A stretch of DNA of 64,000 nt, from positions 39,186 to 103,185 of the forward strand of contig NZ_KQ949112.1 in NCBI RefSeq assembly GCF_001514305.1, read 5' to 3'. Below, piece after piece: positions 52,662 through 61,625 of the stretch. The stretch comes from Streptomyces dysideae (lineage in GTDB: Bacteria > Actinomycetota > Actinomycetes > Streptomycetales > Streptomycetaceae). A model generated the notes under the pieces. The model was not told where the DNA came from, ran no database searches, and saw only the letters and a program-made list of their open reading frames with translations. Position 1 is the stretch's first letter. Each line of letters starts with the position of its first letter. A program made the translations under genes and the position numbers.

Positions 52662-54101
52662 CTACAACCCCTCGCCATCCTCCTCCTCGGACGTGTCGAG
52701 GTGATGCCAGTCGACGGACACATGATCGTCCGGGGTCATGTTCCGGGCATGCCTCCCGTTGGCCGGCATCAGGGTCACGACGGTGCAGAACTGGACCCAT
52801 GACCGCTGCACGGGCAAGGGAGTGTCGGCCCATCCTTCGATGAGTCCGGCGATGCCGGTAACGGGGTCAAGGGGAGGCAGACCGGTGACCCCGGTCAGCT
52901 TGGACTCGACATCCTCCAGCTTGGCCCGCAGCGCTTCGCTTCCAGCCGTCATCTGCGAGAGGCTGATGGCTCCCTCGGCGTAAGCCAGGGCGAGGCCGTC
53001 GAGCCGTTCCCGCAGGCTCTCCACCTCGGCGTGGAGGTGTGCCGTGTCGCCGTCTCCGCCCCCCGCGTGCATGGCCAGGACGGCCGGCAGGAAGTCTGGC
53101 CGCACCATGCGGGCGAGCGTCGCCTTCTCGGCCCTCCTGTTGGCAACGTCCCGAGGCGTACGCGTGTGGGTCTGACGGCATCCGTAGACCTTCGTTCCCC
53201 GGTGCCCCCTGCCGCTCACGGTCTCGCCGCACACACCGCACAGGGCGATGCCGGACAGGAGCGTCGTCGCCGTCCTACCGGTCCTCGGCCCTCCGCTGAA
53301 CCTGTCGGGGCTCGACAGGATGGCCACCACCGCATAGTGGGTGGCGTCGTCGAGGATGGCGGGCCACTCGGCCTCGCCCATGACTTCACCTCGGTAGGTT
53401 CGCTGGCCGATGTACCTCGGGGAGGTGAGTACCTTCTTCACTCCTCGCAGGGTCCACGCCTTCGCTCCGGCGGCGACCGAGCGAGGCGACAGGAGACCGG
53501 CCCCGGTCCACTTCCGGGCGACGGCGGACAGGGACTCACCGGCAAGGATCATCGAGGCACCTTCGCGGACGGCCGCAGCCTCGGCCGGAACGATCGTCGC
53601 GTGATCCTCGCCGTACCCGAAGGGTCGGATGCCAGCCGTGTAGGGCTTGCCCGCCTTCGCCGCTTGCAGGTTCGCGAGAGCCTGACGCTCCGCCTTCTGC
53701 TCTCCCTCGTAGGTCGCCCACGCCGTGACTGTGCGGGCTACGGCTCGACCGGCGGGAGTCGACAGGTCGAGGTGTCCTGCACGCGCCGCGTGCACGTTCA
53801 CGCCGAGCGCGATCACTCGTTCAAGGTCCTTCGTCACCCGGACTAGCCGGTCCGTGTGCCAGCACACGACCGCTTCCGGCCGACTGGCCAACAGCGCCTC
53901 GAAGCCTGGCCGGACCTTCCCCTTCGTGGCGCTGATGTCGTTGTCCGAGAACACCTCACCCACATCGAAGCCGAGGCGCGCGCAGAGCTCCCGGCACTCC
54001 TCTTCTTGCCTCGCTACGCCGAGTTCTTCGCCGGTGAGATCCTTGGAGATACGGACGTAGATGCTGGCCCGTACGGGGCCGCCCCCCTTGGGTTTCCTCA
54101 T
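52662..54101 (-). CDS. Large serine integrase, R4 Sre-type
   Basis: A 479-residue serine recombinase starting MRKPKGGGPVRASIYVRISKDLTGEELGV. The N-terminal catalytic domain has YVRIS with the nucleophilic Ser, and CWHTDRLVRVTKDLERV plus LDLSTPAGRAVARTV match the R4 phage integrase Sre closely. The recombinase domain (GIRPFGYGEDHATIVPAEA...) and zinc-ribbon Cys motif (IALCGVCGETVSGRGHRGTKVYGCRQ) are complete, followed by a coiled coil. The coding sequence starts 31 bases from the R4 core sequence at 54133-54144, so the gene sits at the edge of an integrated element. No other phage genes are seen. Confidence 0.93.
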   Translation of the reverse strand: MRKPKGGGPVRASIYVRISKDLTGEELGVARQEEECRELCARLGFDVGEVFSDNDISATKGKVRPGFEALLASRPEAVVCWHTDRLVRVTKDLERVIALGVNVHAARAGHLDLSTPAGRAVARTVTAWATYEGEQKAERQALANLQAAKAGKPYTAGIRPFGYGEDHATIVPAEAAAVREGASMILAGESLSAVARKWTGAGLLSPRSVAAGAKAWTLRGVKKVLTSPRYIGQRTYRGEVMGEAEWPAILDDATHYAVVAILSSPDRFSGGPRTGRTATTLLSGIALCGVCGETVSGRGHRGTKVYGCRQTHTRTPRDVANRRAEKATLARMVRPDFLPAVLAMHAGGGDGDTAHLHAEVESLRERLDGLALAYAEGAISLSQMTAGSEALRAKLEDVESKLTGVTGLPPLDPVTGIAGLIEGWADTPLPVQRSWVQFCTVVTLMPANGRHARNMTPDDHVSVDWHHLDTSEEEDGEGL

Positions 54102-54132
54102 GGCGGGATATTACCTGCAATCGGTACTGCTC

Positions 54133-54144
54133 GAAGCAGTGGTA
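54133..54144 (-). other. R4-type hybrid attachment site core
   Basis: GAAGCAGTGGTA, the 12-bp core known for phage R4 attB/attP, occurs here. To its right is the bacterial attB arm (codons of the acyl-CoA synthetase, reading YYHCF on the minus strand); to its left is the integrase side. It is therefore a hybrid attL/attR site. I found no second copy in the window. Confidence 0.85.
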
Positions 54145-54840
54145 GTAGGGCACGGGGACGCAGATCCGGTCCTGTTCGGTGTAGGCGACCAACTCCCCTA
54201 CGAAATAGCCATTGTTGAGGATGTTGTGGTGGGAGAGCGTGGCCCCTTTGGGGAAGCCCGTCGTGCCCGAGGTGTACTGGATGTTGATGGGGTCGTCGCA
54301 CGACAACTCGCCCTCGCGCGCCCGGAGTTCCTCGCGCCGCCCGGGCGTCCCGCGTGCGGTCAGCGCGTCCCAGCTCGGGTCGCCGATGTACACGACCTCG
54401 CGCAACTCCCGGCAGTTGCCGCGCACCTGGCCGACCATCGCCCGGTAGTCGCTCGCCTTGTGGCTGAGGGAGGCGAAGAGCAGGGAGATCCCGGCCTGCT
54501 TGAGGACGTACTCGACCTCGTGGGTGCGGTAGGCCGGGTTGATGTTCACCATGATCGCGCCGATGCGGGCGGTGGCGTACTGGACGAGCATCCACTCGGG
54601 GCAGTTGACCGCCCAGATCCCCACCCGGTCACCCTTGGCGACGCCACTCGCGAGCAGCGCGTACGCCAACTCGTCGACGTCCGCGGCGAATTGTGCGTAC
54701 GTCCAGCGCCGCCCGGACGGGACGTCGACGAGCGCCTCGCGGTCCGGCCAGCCGGCCACCGCCCGGTCGAGGTTGGCACCGATGGTGTCGCCGAGCAGGA
54801 GGGTCCCGCTCGTTCCGTGCGTGTACGACGGTTCGGTCAC
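54133..54840 (-). pseudogene. Acyl-CoA synthetase (fadD-like), truncated by integration
   Basis: The N-terminal 236 codons of an AMP-forming acyl-CoA ligase. VTEPSYTHG starts at the GTG 54840 overlapping the stop of the upstream ligase (GTGA), and the reading is normal through GDRVGIWAVNCPEWMLVQYATARIGAIMVNINPAYR, the P-loop YTSGTTGFPKGATLSHHN and VPVPYYHCF. It then switches at the att core to EQYRLQVISRHEE and integrase-antisense sequence. The C-terminal adenylation subdomain with catalytic Lys is missing and not found elsewhere in the window. This is the known R4 attB gene of Streptomyces. Confidence 0.88.
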
Positions 54841-56513
54841 CGGAAGTCCTCCTCGCGGTACTCGTCCGCCGAGCCGGCCGCCGTGGCCTCGCGCAGCTCG
54901 ATCCGGCGGATCTTGCCGGAGACGGTCTTGGGCAGGGCGGCGAACTCCAGGCGGCGGACCCGCTTGTAGGGGGCGAGGGCCTCGCGGGAGTGCTCGAACA
55001 GCACCTTCGCGGTGTCGGCGCCCGGCTCCCAGCCGTCCGCCAGGACGACGTACGCCTTCGGCACCGCGAGCCGCAGCTCGTCCGGCGCGGGCACGACGGC
55101 CGCCTCGGCCACCGCGTCGTGCTCCAGCAGGGCGCTCTCCAGCTCGAAGGGCGAGATCTTGTAGTCACTCGCCTTGAACACGTCGTCCGCGCGCCCCACG
55201 TACGTGATGTAGCCGTCCGCGTCGCGCGAGCCGATGTCGCCGGTGCGGTAGTAGCCGCCGGCCATCGCCTCCGTCGTACGGTCGGCGTCGCCGTGGTAGC
55301 CGGTCATCACGCCGACCGGCCGCGCCGCGAGGTCCAGCGCGATCTCGCCCTCCGCGGCGCCGGGTGCGCCGGAGACGGGGTCGAGGAGTTCGACGCGGAA
55401 GCCGGGGCTGGGGCGGCCCATGGAGCCGGTCTTCAGGGGCTGGCCGGGGCTGTTGGAGACCTGGACGGCGGTCTCGGTCTGGCCGAAGCCGTCCCGGATG
55501 GTCACGCCCCAGGCACGGCGGACCTGCTCGATGACCTCGGGGTTGAGGGGCTCACCGGCGGCGACTGCCTCGCGCGGCGGCGTGCCCAGCTGGGTCAGGT
55601 CGGCCTGGATGAGCATGCGCCACACGGTCGGCGGGGCGCAGAACGTCGTCACGCCCGCGCGGTCCATCTCCGCCATCAGACGGGCGGCGTCGAAGCGTGT
55701 GTAGTTGTGGATGAAGACGGTCGCCTCGGCGTTCCACGGTGCGAACAGGTTCGACCAGGCGTGCTTGGCCCAGCCGGGCGAGGAGATGTTGAGGTGCACG
55801 TCGCCGGGCTTCAGGCCGATCCAGTACATGGTCGACAGATGGCCGACCGGGTACGAGGTGTGGGTGTGCTCGACCAGCTTGGGGCGGGCGGTGGTGCCCG
55901 AGGTGAAGTAGAGCATCAGCGGGTCGTCGGCCATGGTCGGGCCGTCGGGGGTGAAGTCGGCGGAGGCGGTGTACGCGTCCTCGTACGACTGCCAGCCCTC
56001 GCGCGCGCCGCCGACCGAGATACGGGTGTAACGGCCGGGCACCTCGTCGAACTTGCCGGTGTCCTCGGCCCGTACGAGCACATGCCGGACGCGGCCGCGC
56101 TCCACCCGGTCCCGCAGGTCGGCGGGGCCGAGCAGCGGGGTGGCCGGGATGACGACGGCGCGCAGCTTCATCGCGGCCAGCGCGGTCTCCCACAGCTCGG
56201 CCTGGTTGCCGAGCATGACCATGATCCGGTCCTCGGGGCGGACGCCCCGCGCGCGCAGCCAGTTGGCGGCCCGGTTCGAGCGCTCGGACATCTCGGCGAA
56301 GGTCAGCCGGGTCTCGCCGCCGTCCTCCTCGACGATGTGCAGGGCGGTGCGGTCGTTCCCGTCCGCGATGACGTCGAACCAGTCGAGCGCCCAGTTGAAG
56401 CGCTCGGGACGGGGCCAGGCGAAGCCCTCGTACGCCGTGGCGTAGTCCTCGCGGTGTTCCAGCAGGAAATCCCGAGCACTGCGGAACAGCTCCGTCGCCG
56501 TCGCCGTCGTCAT
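54837..56513 (-). CDS. Medium/short-chain acyl-CoA synthetase (AMP-forming)
   Basis: A 558-residue acyl-CoA ligase. The P-loop is YFTSGTTARPKLVEHTHTSYPV (near residue 200). The A-motifs APPTVWRMLIQ, AGEPLNPEVIEQVRRAWGVTIRDGFGQTET and TGDIGSRDADGYITYVGRADDVFKASDYKISPFELESAL follow, and PKTVSGKIRRIELRE carries the catalytic C-terminal Lys. The pattern with ISSPGWAKHAWSNLFAPWNAEATVF resembles the acetoacetyl/medium-chain branch (ACSM type). It is upstream of and translationally coupled to the fadD-like gene now truncated by the integrase; the pair would activate fatty or aromatic acids for CoA. Confidence 0.9.
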   Translation of the reverse strand: MTTATATELFRSARDFLLEHREDYATAYEGFAWPRPERFNWALDWFDVIADGNDRTALHIVEEDGGETRLTFAEMSERSNRAANWLRARGVRPEDRIMVMLGNQAELWETALAAMKLRAVVIPATPLLGPADLRDRVERGRVRHVLVRAEDTGKFDEVPGRYTRISVGGAREGWQSYEDAYTASADFTPDGPTMADDPLMLYFTSGTTARPKLVEHTHTSYPVGHLSTMYWIGLKPGDVHLNISSPGWAKHAWSNLFAPWNAEATVFIHNYTRFDAARLMAEMDRAGVTTFCAPPTVWRMLIQADLTQLGTPPREAVAAGEPLNPEVIEQVRRAWGVTIRDGFGQTETAVQVSNSPGQPLKTGSMGRPSPGFRVELLDPVSGAPGAAEGEIALDLAARPVGVMTGYHGDADRTTEAMAGGYYRTGDIGSRDADGYITYVGRADDVFKASDYKISPFELESALLEHDAVAEAAVVPAPDELRLAVPKAYVVLADGWEPGADTAKVLFEHSREALAPYKRVRRLEFAALPKTVSGKIRRIELREATAAGSADEYREEDFR

Positions 56514-56690
56514 GTGTCCTCCTTGCTCTCTGGTCGTTCACCTCGGGGCGCTCTCAGCCCCTGCGGCTCACTCCCGTGGTGCCGGACCTTGCCGGGCGGC
56601 TCTCTGCCATCGTGTAATCCGTGATGCGGGTCTCACTACCCCCGAACGGGGGTGTGCGCCCGCAGGAAGCCGCAATGAAGGGGCGAGCAC

Positions 56691-57536
56691 GTGGCGACAG
56701 ACGCGACCGGGGCCGTGGAGATACGGGGTGCGCTGGCACGGCTGCGGCGCACGACCGGACTTCCGGTCGCCTTCGGCGGCCTGGTGGAATCCGGGCGACG
56801 GCAGATGCGCATCAGCGAACTGAACGGGACCGCGACCCAGTCGCTGAGCAGATTCGCGGTCGTCGCCGGCAACGGCCTGGGCGGCAAGGCGGTGGCCCTG
56901 GCCCGCCCGTGCGCCGTGACGGACTACTCCACCTCACGGCAGATCAGCCACGAGTACGACACCGCCGTCGCCGCCGAGGGACTGTGCTCCGTGGTGGCGG
57001 TACCCGTCGTCGTACGGCGCCGGGTCCGCGGCGTGCTCTACGGCGCCCTGCGCACACCCCAGCCGCTCGGCGACCGCACGCTGAGCGCGGCGGTGGAGGC
57101 GGCGCGGGACGTGGAGCAGGCGCTGCTGCTGCGGGAGGAGGTGCGGGCGCTGCTGGCGGCCACGCACCCGGCGGCCGCAGGACCTCCCGCCTCGGACCCG
57201 GCGGGCGCCGCTTCCTGGGAGCAGGTCCGGGAGGCGCACACGGCGCTGCGGGCGCTGGCGCCGCGGATCACCGACCCGGCACTGCGGGCCGAACTCCTCG
57301 ACGCCTGCGGTCTGCTCACCGCCGGGCCCCCGACGGCTGAGGTCCGCCTCGCACCCCGCGAGCTGGACGTTCTGGCCTGTGTGGCCGCCGGCGCCACGAA
57401 CGCGGTGGCCGCCGAGCGGCTGGGCCTGCGGGCGGAGACGGTCAAGGGGTATCTGCGCTCGGCCATGCGCAGGCTCGGCGCCCACTCCCGCACCGAGGCC
57501 GTGGCCGCGGCCCGCAGGGCGGGGTTGCTGCCGTAG
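56691..57536 (+). CDS. GAF-LuxR transcriptional regulator
   Basis: A 281-residue one-component regulator. The N-terminal GAF domain (residues about 5-150) contains VAFGGLVESGRRQMRISELNG, GGKAVALARPCAVTDYSTSRQISHEYD and LCSVVAVPVVVRRRVRGVLYGALRT. A helical linker follows. The C-terminal LuxR-type HTH is LAPRELDVLACVAAGATNAVAAERLGLRAETVKGYLRSAMRRLGAHSRTEAVAAARRAGLL. The gene is divergent from the acyl-CoA synthetase operon across about 180 bases, and regulators of this type often control such divergent acyl-CoA genes. GTG at 56691 is the start. The ligand is unknown. Confidence 0.88.
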   Translation: MATDATGAVEIRGALARLRRTTGLPVAFGGLVESGRRQMRISELNGTATQSLSRFAVVAGNGLGGKAVALARPCAVTDYSTSRQISHEYDTAVAAEGLCSVVAVPVVVRRRVRGVLYGALRTPQPLGDRTLSAAVEAARDVEQALLLREEVRALLAATHPAAAGPPASDPAGAASWEQVREAHTALRALAPRITDPALRAELLDACGLLTAGPPTAEVRLAPRELDVLACVAAGATNAVAAERLGLRAETVKGYLRSAMRRLGAHSRTEAVAAARRAGLLP

Positions 57537-57542
57537 CCCGTC

Positions 57543-57636
57543 GACCCACGATTCATTCAGCCAGGCCTTGAATTTACCTATGCTTCATGGCTGTTATTTC
57601 CCTCACGACGTCGTGGGTCATAAATTCAAAGGCTGG
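57543..57636 (+). repeat. Interleaved inverted repeats in the LAL-regulator leader
   Basis: GACCCACGA (57543-57551) pairs exactly with TCGTGGGTC (57611-57619). CCAGGCCTTGAATTTA (57561-57576) pairs with TAAATTCAAAGGCTGG (57621-57636), 14 of 16 positions. The arms run A-B-A'-B', so the two helices are interleaved (mutually exclusive or pseudoknotted). The block fills the A+T-rich leader before the LAL gene. Confidence 0.65.
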
Positions 57637-57677
57637 TTGCCTAATATTGGCCGAGACACGACACACGGAGGGGAGCG

Positions 57678-60536
57678 GTGCCCGTGGGACGGGACTTCAA
57701 GGAGCCTGCGAGAGACCGCCCCGACCAGGTCATCGGCCGGGCGGAGCTGTTCACCGCGGCGCGTGAGCAGCTCGCCTCGGGCGGCAGCGTGCTGCTCCAC
57801 GGCCCCGCCGGAATAGGAAAGTCGACCGTCCTGCGGGCATTGGCCGCGGAAAGCGGCGAGGCGGCACGCACCGTGTTGCGCTGCTCGCCCACCGAGTCCG
57901 AATCCCATCTCCCCTTCCTCGCCCTCGCCGACCTCCTCGGCCTGGTGCTGGACGAGGTGTCCGACCAGCTGCCCGCCGCCCAGCTCACCGCCCTGGAGTC
58001 GGCGCTGACCGGCCGCGGCGAGTCCACCCTCCAGCGCGACGGACTGGCGCTGCGCCTGGCCGTGCTCTCCGCGCTGCGCGCCCTCGCCGCCGCGGGCCCC
58101 GTCTTGGTCGTCGCCGACGACCTCCAGTGGCTGGATCCGGCCAGCGCGGAACTCCTCGGCTTCGCCGCCCGCCGCCTGGGCGACACCCCGGTGCGGATGC
58201 TGTGCGCGGTGCGGACCGAGGGACAGGAGCACGACCGTCATCTACGCGCGTCCCCGCCGGACACCCTCGCCGTCCGGCTGGGCCCGCTGTCCCGCGCCCA
58301 GCTGTCCACACTGCTCGAGAAACGCGGCTACACCGGCCTGCCCCGCTCCACCGTCCGGGACATCCACCGCACCAGCGGCGGCAACGCCCTGTTCGCCCTC
58401 GAACTGGGCCGCGCCCTCGCCGACAACCCCACCCCGCCCCGGCCCGGTGAGCCGCTGCCCGTGCCCACCTCGCTGCGGGCCCTGGTCCTGAACCGCCTGG
58501 AGATGCTGTCGGACGACGCCCGCCGCACCCTCCTCGTGGCCAGCGCGGGCGCTCGCCCCACCCTGGCCCTGCTGCACGCGGCCGGCCGGGAGAACGCCGA
58601 GGCCGAGACCGCGCAGGCGGCCGCCCTCGGGCTGCTGGCCACCGAGCCGGAGGGTCCCGCCGTACGGTTCGCGCACCCGATGGTGTCGGCGGCCCTGTAC
58701 GCGGAGGCGCCCGCGCAGGAACGGCGGGCCGCGCACGCCGCGCTGTCCACCGCGGCCTCCGACCCGATCGAGCGGGCCCGGCACCTCGCCCTGGCGACCA
58801 CCGGCACCGACCCGGAGGTGGCGGCCCGGCTCTCCGAGGCGGCCACGTTGGCCAGGGACCGCGGGGCGCCCTCGGTGGCCGCGCAGCTCGGGCTGCTCGC
58901 CGCCCGGCACACCCCGGCGGACGGCACCCCGAGCCCGGAGGTGCTGCGTCTGCAGGCCGCCGAGGACGCGATCACCGCCGGTGAGCTGGACCTCGCCCGG
59001 GACGTCGCCCGCGAGGTGCTCAGCCGGGCGACGCTGCCCGCGGACCGGGTGCGGGCCTGGATCATCGTGATCGACACCGCGGGCCACGCCATGACGGAGG
59101 TCGACGCCGTCTTCCCGCAGGCCCTGGCCGACGCGGGCGACGACCCCAAGCTGCTCGCCCTGATCCACTACCAGCTGACCTGGCGGGCGCTGCTCGTCGA
59201 GGGCGACTTCGACGAGGCGCGCGGGGAGGCCGCGTACGCCGCGGAGCTGGCCGAGCGGGCCGGCGACCGGTACACCGAGCTGATGGCGCTCGCCTTCCAG
59301 GCGCAGATCGAGACCCTGATGGGCCACCCGGACGCGCCCGCGACGATCAAACGGGCGCTGAAGGAGCCGCAGGACCCAAGGGTGGCCTGCCACCACAACG
59401 GGGCCGGGTACTCGCGGTTCCGCTGGCTGATCATGAGCGACCAGCTGCCCGAGGCCCGCGCGACGGTCACCGCGCTGCTGCGTGAGGTGCGCCGGCGCGG
59501 GTCGGTGGAGAGCGAGGTGCACTTCCTGCGCGGGGTCGCCGAGACCGAGCTGCGCTCCGGGCACTGCGGCCGGGCCCTGGACCTGGCCCGGGAGAGCCTC
59601 ATGCTGGCCCGGGACACCGCCATCGGCGAGGTCGCCTCCGCCGTCCTCACCTCGCTCGCCGAGGCCTCCGGCGGCGACGTCGAGCAGGCGCTGGCGCTGG
59701 CCCGGGAGGCGGTGGAGCACGCCGAGGAGGACGGCGACCAGATGTACGTCTCCCGCGCCCTGGCCGCCCTCGGGTACGCCCAGCTGGTCGCCGGGGACGC
59801 GCAGGGTGCCGTCCAATCGCTGCGCCGGGTAAGGGAGTTGGAGCAGGGCCTGGGCATCACCGACCCGGCGCGCGGGCGCTGGCACGGCGATCTCGCCGAG
59901 GCACTGGTCCGGATCGGCGAGGTGTCGGAGGCGCAGGACGTCATCGACGTCACCCGCGCGCACGCGCTGCGGCTGGGCCGGGAGAGTGTGCTGGCCGTCA
60001 TCGACCGGACCGAGGCGCTGGTGCGGGCGGCCCGCGGTGAACACGACGCCGCTGTCGCCCAGTTGACGTCCGTGCAGGACCGGCTCGCCAAGCTGGGCTA
60101 CGGCCTGGAGGAGGCGCGGGCCGCGTTCGCGCTGGCCCAGCTGCGCACCCTCCCCCGGGCCATCGGCCTCGCCCGGGCGGGCGGGACCCCCAGGCCGGGG
60201 CCGACGTCGTACGACGAGGCGGCACGGCTGTTCCGGCGCTGCCGGGCGCTGCCCTGGCTGCGGCAGGTCGAGGCGGCCGCCGAGGCGCGTCCCGCGGAGG
60301 CGGTCCCCACCCCCGCCCCCGCACCGGCCGGCCCGGACGGTCTGGACGGCCTCGCCTCGATGGAGCGTCAGGTCGCCTCGCTCGTCATGGAGGGCGCGAC
60401 CAACCGGGAGATCGCCGCACGGCTGTTCATCAGCGTCAAAACGGTCGAAGCGACCCTGACCCGGGTGTACCGGAAACTGGGGATCCGATCGCGGGTCGAC
60501 ATCGTCAGACTCGCGGCGGGCCGGCGTACACAGTGA
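57678..60536 (+). CDS. LAL-type LuxR-family ATPase regulator
   Basis: A 952-residue regulator. The N-terminal ATPase has Walker A LLHGPAGIGKSTVLRAL (near residue 45) and a Walker B-like VLVVADDLQWLDPASAELL. A long helical TPR-like middle (about residues 330-860) is followed by the C-terminal LuxR HTH LASMERQVASLVMEGATNREIAARLFISVKTVEATLTRVYRKLGIRSRVDIVRLAA. This is the LAL (large ATP-binding LuxR) architecture. GTG 57678 or the GTG at 57684 are both usable with GGAGGGGAG just upstream; the first is reported. It is preceded by interleaved inverted repeats, possibly autoregulatory. Downstream is a secreted trypsin, perhaps a target. Confidence 0.88.
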   Translation: MPVGRDFKEPARDRPDQVIGRAELFTAAREQLASGGSVLLHGPAGIGKSTVLRALAAESGEAARTVLRCSPTESESHLPFLALADLLGLVLDEVSDQLPAAQLTALESALTGRGESTLQRDGLALRLAVLSALRALAAAGPVLVVADDLQWLDPASAELLGFAARRLGDTPVRMLCAVRTEGQEHDRHLRASPPDTLAVRLGPLSRAQLSTLLEKRGYTGLPRSTVRDIHRTSGGNALFALELGRALADNPTPPRPGEPLPVPTSLRALVLNRLEMLSDDARRTLLVASAGARPTLALLHAAGRENAEAETAQAAALGLLATEPEGPAVRFAHPMVSAALYAEAPAQERRAAHAALSTAASDPIERARHLALATTGTDPEVAARLSEAATLARDRGAPSVAAQLGLLAARHTPADGTPSPEVLRLQAAEDAITAGELDLARDVAREVLSRATLPADRVRAWIIVIDTAGHAMTEVDAVFPQALADAGDDPKLLALIHYQLTWRALLVEGDFDEARGEAAYAAELAERAGDRYTELMALAFQAQIETLMGHPDAPATIKRALKEPQDPRVACHHNGAGYSRFRWLIMSDQLPEARATVTALLREVRRRGSVESEVHFLRGVAETELRSGHCGRALDLARESLMLARDTAIGEVASAVLTSLAEASGGDVEQALALAREAVEHAEEDGDQMYVSRALAALGYAQLVAGDAQGAVQSLRRVRELEQGLGITDPARGRWHGDLAEALVRIGEVSEAQDVIDVTRAHALRLGRESVLAVIDRTEALVRAARGEHDAAVAQLTSVQDRLAKLGYGLEEARAAFALAQLRTLPRAIGLARAGGTPRPGPTSYDEAARLFRRCRALPWLRQVEAAAEARPAEAVPTPAPAPAGPDGLDGLASMERQVASLVMEGATNREIAARLFISVKTVEATLTRVYRKLGIRSRVDIVRLAAGRRTQ

Positions 60537-60595
60537 ACGGCTCGCGGGTTCACTGAGCGCCGACCGAGGGTTATCCCTGCCCAACTCCCTTAGGG

Positions 60596-60620
60596 GGTTC
60601 CCTCATTGGGAACGGGAACC
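60596..60620 (+). promoter_or_regulatory. Inverted repeat GTTCCC...GGGAAC upstream of trypsin gene
   Basis: GTTCCC-TCATT-GGGAAC (60597-60602/60608-60613), with a third arm giving an overlapping pair GGTTCCC/GGGAACC (60596-60602/60614-60620). It lies about 125 bases upstream of the trypsin gene start and is a plausible operator for a LuxR/LAL-type regulator. Confidence 0.5.
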
Positions 60621-60742
60621 TCCAGGTTCTAGCTTATGGATGTGCCGCTCGCTCGGGCACACGGGGGCCGGTCCCGCGGCCCCCGTGCTCAACCCCCCAC
60701 ACCCGCGCGACCCCCCACCGGCAATTCCCAATGAGGAGACTC

Positions 60743-61531
60743 ATGTTCGGGCTCACCCGTGCCAAGAGGACCGCCGCCGCCACGGCGACCGTCGCCGCCG
60801 CTGCCGCGGCCCTGCTGAGCGCCCCCACCGCTCAGGCCGCTCCCCAGCCCATCGTCGGCGGTACGACCACCACGACGACCGCGTACCCGTTCATGATGCA
60901 GATCACGGACGCCTCGCAGAACCAGTTCTGCGGCGGCACCCTCGTCTCGCCCACGAAGGTCGTCACCGCGGCCCACTGCATGGTCGGCGAGTCCACCAGC
61001 AGCGTCCGCGTCGTCGGAGGCCGCACCTACCGCAACGGCACGAACGGCACGGTCAGCCAGGTCAGCAAGATCTGGATCCACCCCAGCTACACGGACGCCA
61101 CCAACGGCGACGACGTGGCCGTGCTGACCCTGTCGACCTCGATGCCCTACACCACGGCGTCGTACGTCTCCTCCTCCCAGACAGGCGTGTACGCGGCCGG
61201 CACCACGGCCCGCATCGTCGGCTGGGGCACCACCTCCTCGGGCGGCAGCTCCTCCAACCAGCTGCGCACGGCGACCGTGCCGACGGTCTCCGATTCCAGC
61301 TGCGGCGGCTCGTACGGCTCCGACTACATCGCGAGCGACATGGTCTGCGCCGGATACACCTCCGGCGGCACCGACACCTGCCAGGGCGACAGCGGCGGTC
61401 CCCTGCTCATCGGGGGCGTCCTGGCAGGGATCACTTCCTGGGGCGAGGGCTGCGCGGCGGCCGGTTACCCGGGTGTCTACACCCGGCTGACCACCTTCTC
61501 CAACCTGGTGACCACACAGGTCAACTCGTAA
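60743..61531 (+). CDS. Secreted trypsin-like serine protease (S. griseus trypsin type)
   Basis: A 262-residue precursor from the ATG at 60743 preceded by GAGGAG; ATG 60731 lies too close to that site. A signal peptide with basic N-region (MFGLTRAKRTAAATATVAAAAAALLSAPTAQA) and a short propeptide (APQP) precede mature IVGGTTTTTTAYPF. The triad is His in VVTAAHCM, Asp in NGDDVAVLTLS and Ser in CQGDSGGPLL. Six Cys form the usual disulfides (FCGG/AAHC, SSCGG/VCAG, TCQGD/GCAAA). The Asp preceding CQGDSGG (DTCQGD) indicates trypsin-like Arg/Lys specificity. A strong hairpin ends the transcript. Confidence 0.95.
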   Translation: MFGLTRAKRTAAATATVAAAAAALLSAPTAQAAPQPIVGGTTTTTTAYPFMMQITDASQNQFCGGTLVSPTKVVTAAHCMVGESTSSVRVVGGRTYRNGTNGTVSQVSKIWIHPSYTDATNGDDVAVLTLSTSMPYTTASYVSSSQTGVYAAGTTARIVGWGTTSSGGSSSNQLRTATVPTVSDSSCGGSYGSDYIASDMVCAGYTSGGTDTCQGDSGGPLLIGGVLAGITSWGEGCAAAGYPGVYTRLTTFSNLVTTQVNS

Positions 61532-61570
61532 CCCGGCTGAACTCCTGAGCACCCCTCAGGTGAAAAACCA

Positions 61571-61611
61571 GGGGGCGTTGCGGGCCTCCACGAGCGGCCC
61601 GCAGCGCCCCC
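61571..61611. terminator. Strong hairpin between trypsin and AlkZ-like genes
   Basis: GGGGGCGTTGCGGGCC (61571-61586), loop of nine bases, and GGCCCGCAGCGCCCCC (61596-61611), 16 pairs with one G-U. It lies between converging genes. No T-run. Confidence 0.85.
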
Positions 61612-61625
61612 TATCCATGGGGCCG

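Noticed and set aside
52567..52802. Plus-strand frame MAEKLVARPSLRRTALVKGAG antisense to the integrase 3' end
   Set aside because: It has a weak ribosome-binding site and a short Lys/Arg start, but most of it overlaps the integrase coding sequence on the other strand and it matches no family I know; it could at most be a tiny remnant.
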